A DNA stretch of 42,297 nucleotides, from positions 1 to 42,297 of the forward strand of contig JAHDCQ010000010.1 in NCBI GenBank assembly GCA_020629845.1. The letters run 5' to 3'. The notes below the pieces were generated by a model. It was given only the letters and a program-made list of their open reading frames with translations. It searched no databases and was not told the origin of the DNA. A program made the translations under genes and the position numbers. Source of the stretch: Saprospiraceae bacterium (GTDB lineage: Bacteria > Bacteroidota > Bacteroidia > Chitinophagales > Saprospiraceae). Below are positions 38,320 through 42,297 of this stretch, one piece after another (the first letter of the stretch is position 1; each line of letters begins with the position of its first letter).

Positions 38320-38788
38320 GGCATGTAAAAAAGTTGGTTAAGGAAATATGTACGTAAGTACTTAAACGATATTTAATATAAATTAAGATATTGAATTTTA
38401 GGGTTTTGGTATAAGGCAAGTGATAAAGTGAAAATGTTATTTTCTTTTGAATTAATTTGCTGATAAACAGCCACTTGCATGCATGCTTTGCTTTGTGTTT
38501 TACACTACAAGGTACAACAAAAAAGGTATATGTTAGTAGTTTTGGAGCAGTTTAGGATAGATTGAGATAATATAAATGTGTAAAATGCACTCTAACAGAG
38601 TCGAAGAATAGAGATTATTTATCAGTTGAAATACACATATTTTTTTCGTTCCTAAGTGATAAAATTTTTTTTTAAAAAACGGTAACAAAATATAAATTCT
38701 TACGACCTTATTGATGAGCAACATGTTATTTGCTATTTTATGTTCCACACAAATAAAGAGGGGTTATGCCTTTAGACCTAAAAATTTT
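38320..38788. other. Divergent intergenic region between the CHAT gene and the sigma factor gene
   Basis: This ~470-base region (391 bases if the sigma gene starts at 38711) is very AT-rich, with a perfect 10-bp palindrome GCATGCATGC at 38477-38486 and an A/T homopolymer block near 38665-38685. It should contain promoters for both directions. I could not identify a sigma-factor consensus with confidence, and see no gene in it. Confidence 0.45.
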
Positions 38789-39679
38789 ATGCTAAAATAC
38801 AGTAAAATAGAAATCATACATGGCATCATCAATTTTGATGAAGATACATACGAGTACCTTGATACCACATACAGGGAAAAGGTGGTACAACATGTACTCA
38901 ACAATTCCGGTATACAGGAAGAAGGAGAGAAATTGTATCAGTATGTTATTTTTGAAATATACCAGAATATAAAACGGGGAGCATATCGTGCCAACAGAAG
39001 AGGAACATTTGAAGGATATTTTTGGACAGTTGCCAAAAGAAGGTGGAACAATCTGCGAAAAGAAAAACAGAATTTTGAGTACAGTAAGACAGAAATCATA
39101 CGTGGTATCATCAACGAAGACGGGCAAATATATAAATATCTTGATGCTAAATACAGAAGAAAACTTATCAAGTATGTCTGTGATAATTCTGGTATTCGGG
39201 AAGATGCTGAAGAATTATATCAGGATGTGATTACAGAAATATACCGGAATATAAAACGAGGGAGATACGACGCAGACGGACGCGGAACATTCAAAGGATA
39301 TTTTTGGACAATTGCTAAAAGAAAATGGATAGATAAGCTGCGAAAACGAAAACTGAAATTTGATGAATTGGACGCATCCAATGAAGCAACACCCTATATT
39401 ACCAAAGCAGAAGAAGAAGCGGAATATCTTGAGAAAAGACGCATACTTGCAATAAGAAAGTATCTGAAACAACTTTCACCAGACGAACGAGATTATATCC
39501 GCTTATATTATTTTGCAAAAAAATCTACCCAAGCAATAGCAGACTACTTTGGAACGACTTGTGGAAATGTCCGAAAAAAACTTAGCAAAATCAGAGGAAA
39601 ACTCCGAAAAATGATTGCAAATGATCCCGAGTTCGGAACATCACTTTTTTTAATATCCACCATAAATAGTGTAAAATGA
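38789..39679 (+). CDS. ECF-like sigma-70 family factor with tandemly duplicated region 2
   Basis: The start at 38789 (MLKYSK) is chosen because homology between the internal repeats begins there; an in-frame ATG at 38711 would add 26 unconvincing residues. The product (about 296 residues) is much longer than a usual ECF sigma factor (about 160-200). The reason is a ~94-residue region-2-like unit that occurs twice, at 38798-39079 and 39080-39362. Unit 2 keeps the canonical region 2.2 pattern (REDAEELYQDVITEIY) and GTFKGYFWTIAKRKWIDKLR. Unit 1 has EEGEKLYQYVIFEIY, losing acidic positions usually used for core RNA polymerase contact. A region-4 HTH follows (LSPDERDYIRLYYF, STQAIADYFGTTCGNVRKKL). 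The stop overlaps the next gene's ATG (ATGA). The partner gene is its likely anti-sigma. Confidence 0.82.
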   Translation: MLKYSKIEIIHGIINFDEDTYEYLDTTYREKVVQHVLNNSGIQEEGEKLYQYVIFEIYQNIKRGAYRANRRGTFEGYFWTVAKRRWNNLRKEKQNFEYSKTEIIRGIINEDGQIYKYLDAKYRRKLIKYVCDNSGIREDAEELYQDVITEIYRNIKRGRYDADGRGTFKGYFWTIAKRKWIDKLRKRKLKFDELDASNEATPYITKAEEEAEYLEKRRILAIRKYLKQLSPDERDYIRLYYFAKKSTQAIADYFGTTCGNVRKKLSKIRGKLRKMIANDPEFGTSLFLISTINSVK

Positions 39680-40689
39680 ATATGTCAAATGACCAGCAAA
39701 ACCTGATTGATGCTTATTTGAACAATGAACTTACTGAAGAAATGAGGCAACGTTTTGAGAAAATGTTGGCAACCGACAAGGTATTCGAAGAAGAATTTAT
39801 TTTTCAGCAAAGTTTGGCAGAAACTGCTGCTTTAGATTCTGTAAGAGAAGCTATGGAACAAGTAAGAATGGAAAACTTGCTGGATGATACAACCATACTG
39901 CCCGAATTTAAAATGGTACAAAACACTATCAAAACAGCAAAAGCAAAGAACATAAAACGCAAACAACAGAATGTAGTAAAAATATGGTTGATTAGAGGAG
40001 CGGTTGCTGCCTGCATATTGCTTACAGGCTTATGGGTAGGCTGGGCAAATCACTTGGAAAATGATGTGAATAAGGAACTTGCAGAGGTTTTTGATGTAGC
40101 TGCTATACAAGACTCTGATATAAATGAGGAGATTAAGAGGTCAGGGCTTCGTTCCATGGAACCAACCAAGATTGCTGACAGAGAGGCTATTATCAAAGAA
40201 GAATTGGATAAAATAGAAATAGCTCTCAGCGAAAAACACTCCGGCGAAGCACTCGAAATGATTAATAATTTGCAGACACAGTTTGAATACGAATCACAGA
40301 GACTTGATAATTACAAAAAAGAAATTATTGAACATAAATTAAGTGAAATACAGACGGCACATCGTGAAAAACGTTTTGATGAAGCTATTGAATTACTTAA
40401 AAATTTACAAAGTCAACTTCCGCATGGTACTGCCCAACCCGCACTCAAATACTATGAAGCAAACTTGTATGCACAGACGGCAAACTATGACGAGAGCATC
40501 AAAATACTAAGGCGATTGACCCGCCAAAAATCTGACATCCAACATGATGCACGTTGGCTCTTAGGACTTTTATATTTGAAAACAAACGAGAAAGCAAAAG
40601 CGAAAAAAGAATTTGAAACATTAACTCAACAATCAGAGCAATACAAAGACAAAGCCCTACAGAAACTGAGAAAACATTTTATTTTATAA
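39676..40689 (+). CDS. Anti-sigma-factor-like membrane protein with C-terminal TPR region
   Basis: The 337-residue product begins four bases inside the sigma gene (ATGA), so translation is coupled. An alternative ATG lies two codons downstream. Residues ~8-50 (LIDAYLNNELTEEMRQRFEK) match the short N-terminal segment typical of Bacteroidota anti-sigma proteins; no zinc-binding His/Cys motif is visible. A basic stretch (KNIKRKQQNVVK) precedes a single membrane helix at ~104-122 (IRGAVAACILLTGLWVGWA). The remaining periplasmic part is helical and TPR-like, with two similar units (LSEKHSGEALEMINNLQ and HREKRFDEAIELLKNLQ) and a C-terminal TPR. It probably holds the sigma factor at the membrane and senses a periplasmic signal. 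The TPR of the divergent CHAT protein makes a physical partnership possible but unproven. Confidence 0.78.
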   Translation: MNMSNDQQNLIDAYLNNELTEEMRQRFEKMLATDKVFEEEFIFQQSLAETAALDSVREAMEQVRMENLLDDTTILPEFKMVQNTIKTAKAKNIKRKQQNVVKIWLIRGAVAACILLTGLWVGWANHLENDVNKELAEVFDVAAIQDSDINEEIKRSGLRSMEPTKIADREAIIKEELDKIEIALSEKHSGEALEMINNLQTQFEYESQRLDNYKKEIIEHKLSEIQTAHREKRFDEAIELLKNLQSQLPHGTAQPALKYYEANLYAQTANYDESIKILRRLTRQKSDIQHDARWLLGLLYLKTNEKAKAKKEFETLTQQSEQYKDKALQKLRKHFIL

Positions 40690-40943
40690 AAGGCTATTCA
40701 GCGAGTTCTGTAACCATATTCGTTATCCGTTAAACGCCACTTCTCTTTTTAATGTATTGATAATCAATTAATTAAATGGTTTTTTGATAAGCCATCATGG
40801 GAGAAGTATGTCCGCAAGTAAGCGATTGGAAACAATTCAAAAAGCAATATAAACAAGCACAGTCAGCCGCTACGGGGCTGGTTGGGCGACAAAAAAATAA
40901 TGATTTTTCTAAACGATTATTAAACATTTTTAAAACATTGATT

Positions 40944-41453
40944 ATGAAAAAATTAAAAATTAAATTAAGGTTTTTCAGCCTATTGGTGATACTAACCGTT
41001 TCAGTCTTTCTCACTTCTTGTGAACAAGATTTGATATCAGCGAATGAACAATTCAGTACAGACATTGTAGAAGGTCGTTATCTTTTACCTAAGGGACTTG
41101 AACTGGAAGCTAATGAATTAGAAGTGTTTCTTGAGAATGCAACTAAAAGTGACCTTGATAATATGGCCGAAAGTGCAAATATTGCCCATTACTTAATTGA
41201 AATTGGTAAGTTTCGCGAAGTATATAACTCTATAGATGATAACCAATTATATACAGATATTGACTTGTCCTTATATTTGAACAATAAGGAGTTGAAGGAA
41301 TTTGCTGCTTTTTCTTATAGAGAATCAATTGAAAGTAGATATTGGGTGCAATGTTATTGGTCGAATTGCACCTCTACAATCTCGTCATTCCAATATGGTC
41401 GTTGTTGTTATGTGGAGTTTCCACTATGTTATGTAACTGCACGGGGATGCTAA
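40944..41453 (+). CDS. Small cysteine-rich lipoprotein, paralogue 1
   Basis: The start at 40944 (MKKLKIKLRFF) gives a 169-residue lipoprotein with a textbook lipobox, LTSC, at the end of the signal. An open frame extends 49 codons upstream to 40797, but the signal start here is far more convincing. The mature part is acidic and helical. The last ~37 residues hold six cysteines in the order C-x4-C-x11-CC-x6-C-x6-C, ending on the final Cys. The 31 bases before and including the start (TTTTTAAAACATTGATTATG) are shared with the next gene. No known domain is recognised. The gap from the anti-sigma gene is 254 bases, with no convincing terminator; it might belong to the same regulon. Upstream, CAGCC / GGCTG at about 40864-40880 is a weak stem. 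Confidence 0.72.
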   Translation: MKKLKIKLRFFSLLVILTVSVFLTSCEQDLISANEQFSTDIVEGRYLLPKGLELEANELEVFLENATKSDLDNMAESANIAHYLIEIGKFREVYNSIDDNQLYTDIDLSLYLNNKELKEFAAFSYRESIESRYWVQCYWSNCTSTISSFQYGRCCYVEFPLCYVTARGC

Positions 41454-41491
41454 ATCCACTCATATCATTAAGTATTTTTAAAACATTGATT

Positions 41492-41998
41492 ATGAAAAAT
41501 TTAAAAATCAAATTAGGGCTTTTCAGCCTTTTGGCGATACTCGCCACTTCGGTCTTTTTGACTTCTTGTGAGCAGGAAACTCCGATAGATAGCTTTCAAG
41601 AAATAGCACTAAATGAATCATTGTTAGGTAAGCAATTAACACCTCCTAATGGATATAAAGATGAAGTTGCAGTTCAATATATCATCAATGCAACTGATTC
41701 GGAAATTCAAAAAATGATTGAAAATTACAGGATAACTAATTTTCTTTTCCTAGAAGGTAAGTTTGCTGAAGTAGCAAGTAATTTAGCATTTGGGGAACAT
41801 ATATCTGACTTTGATTTAAATGAATATTTGACTATACAACAACTAGAGTCACTTATGAATTATATACCTTCTAAAATTAGTGAAAGAGGTTGTCTATATG
41901 GTTGTTATAGGGGGCTTGAGTTTGAGTCATGCTGTAGTGGTGTCATTCATCCTTTGTATGGTCAGCAATGTTCTTTTTCATGGATAGGAAGATGTTGA
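41492..41998 (+). CDS. Small cysteine-rich lipoprotein, paralogue 2
   Basis: The start at 41492 (MKNLKIKLGLF) gives a 168-residue lipoprotein with an LTSC lipobox and the same CEQ after lipidation as paralogue 1. The signal-peptide DNA and upstream leader are nearly identical to paralogue 1. The mature part is much more diverged but alignable (NATDSEIQKM versus NATKSDLDNM; GKFAEV versus GKFREV). The tail again has six cysteines in the order C-x3-C-x8-CC-x11-C-x7-C and ends on Cys. An open frame extends upstream to 41342 but overlaps paralogue 1 and is not credible. Function unknown: secreted ligand, inhibitor or structural surface protein are all possible. Confidence 0.72.
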   Translation: MKNLKIKLGLFSLLAILATSVFLTSCEQETPIDSFQEIALNESLLGKQLTPPNGYKDEVAVQYIINATDSEIQKMIENYRITNFLFLEGKFAEVASNLAFGEHISDFDLNEYLTIQQLESLMNYIPSKISERGCLYGCYRGLEFESCCSGVIHPLYGQQCSFSWIGRC

Positions 41999-42055
41999 TT
42001 GAACTGGTCAATCATTATAATGCAAATAAAAAATAACTACATATACAAACAAAAA

Positions 42056-42086
42056 ACAGCCGAAGAACCAAGCGTTCTTCGGCTGT
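42056..42086. terminator. Bidirectional intrinsic-type terminator
   Basis: ACAGCCGAAGAAC (42056-42068) pairs perfectly with GTTCTTCGGCTGT (42074-42086), a 13-bp stem with a 5-base loop. An A-rich run precedes it (useful for minus-strand transcription) and a weaker CCTTATCT follows. It lies between the lipoprotein gene and the convergent kptA remnant. Confidence 0.82.
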
Positions 42087-42092
42087 CCTTAT

Positions 42093-42297
42093 CTATATCA
42101 ATTCAAAATATTCAGGCGGAATATAGCCAGTAAGCCAAACACCATTTTTAGAAAGAAAAAAACTCAAAGCCTGCCTCATACATCTTACCGGATTGAACAA
42201 TAAGAACGGCGAGTTTGCCATATGCGCCTAGAATTTTCAAGGTTATTTGGATAAGACTAAGCGTTTCGTCATTTTTCCTCTAGCATTTTCAACTGTA
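42093..42297 (-). pseudogene. kptA: C-terminal remnant of RNA 2'-phosphotransferase (Tpt1/KptA family)
   Basis: Read on the minus strand, the last codons give KNGVWLTGYIPPEYFELI and a TAG stop at 42093-42095, matching the KptA C-terminal ENGVWLT...PxxY block. Just upstream, in another frame, lies GAYGKLAVLIVQSGKMYEAG, matching the family's GxRHGKPVVLxVxAxxM segment. A run of seven A on the plus strand (42156-42162) marks the shift: one base fewer would join EFF to LSKNGVWL. A further break near 42241-42252 separates RLVLSK (family: VxLS) from the GAYGK segment. At least two frame breaks mean a decayed gene, or sequence errors. KptA would transfer a tRNA splice-junction 2'-phosphate to NAD. 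The gene continues past the window edge. Confidence 0.68.

Noticed and set aside
38711-38788. Upstream start for the sigma factor gene
   Set aside because: The extra 26 residues lack similarity to the internal repeat or to sigma factors, whereas the start at 38789 lies directly before the first repeat unit.
40797-40943. N-terminal extension of lipoprotein paralogue 1 (start at 40797)
   Set aside because: It would bury a clear lipoprotein signal 49 residues inside the protein. The second paralogue has the same signal start with a different upstream sequence.
41342-41491. N-terminal extension of lipoprotein paralogue 2 (start at 41342)
   Set aside because: It overlaps the end of paralogue 1 in another frame and is unnecessary given the start and lipobox at 41492.

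Overview
The window looks like a chromosomal stretch from a member of the Bacteroidota, most likely a Saprospiraceae-type bacterium. The reasons are the very long secreted proteins built from HYR, cohesin-like and dockerin-like modules, type IX secretion (T9SS) type A and type B C-terminal sorting domains, a PorP/SprF-family membrane protein, an OmpA/PD40 protein, membrane-anchored TPR regulators with LuxR-type HTH tails, AT-rich intergenic DNA and no clear Shine-Dalgarno sequences. I see no rRNA, tRNA, CRISPR array, transposase or phage gene. All family assignments come from reading motifs; no database search was run.

Region 1 (1-22250) is a cell-surface locus. It opens with the last codons of a secreted protein whose C-terminal tail recurs twice later. 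Next come an 1808-residue T9SS type A protein with cohesin-like and dockerin-like parts, and a 3600-residue protein carrying about 26 HYR-like modules and a T9SS type B (CHU_C) tail. Directly downstream are a PorP/SprF-family protein and an OmpA-family protein with PD40, carboxypeptidase-regulatory-like and SPOR domains. The giant protein, PorP/SprF and OmpA order resembles SprB/SprF-type adhesin loci. A 16-bp-stem hairpin separates it from the next block.

Region 2 (22250-23870) holds two minus-strand genes, a COG3650-like lipoprotein and a purine nucleoside phosphorylase. The surrounding intergenic DNA carries nested inverted repeats that also occur, inverted, around 19.0-19.5 kb.

Region 3 (23970-35530) is a tandem duplication of a two-gene cassette. 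Each copy has a minus-strand membrane-anchored TPR/LuxR regulator, a divergent plus-strand glycine-rich/beta-propeller secreted protein, and a terminator of the same design. The intergenic control regions share CGTTTT-type palindromes and a leader hairpin with AATCGGGCATAG / CTATGYCCGATT arms. Copy 1 is intact. In copy 2 the regulator is frameshifted and the secreted-protein gene has an in-frame TGA, so copy 2 appears to be decaying, or its sequence has errors.

Region 4 (35590-42000) is a signalling-type cluster. A TPR-CHAT protease-like protein is divergent from an ECF-like sigma factor with a tandemly duplicated region-2 domain. A coupled anti-sigma-like membrane protein follows (ATGA overlap). 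Then come two paralogous small lipoproteins whose leaders are nearly identical in DNA, whose mature parts diverge, and whose tails hold six cysteines in a C-C-CC-C-C order. The window ends in a frameshifted remnant of an RNA 2'-phosphotransferase (KptA-like) gene on the minus strand.

The best candidates for an undescribed system are the duplicated regulator/leader/propeller cassette of region 3, and the CHAT, double-sigma2, anti-sigma and cysteine-rich lipoprotein cluster of region 4.
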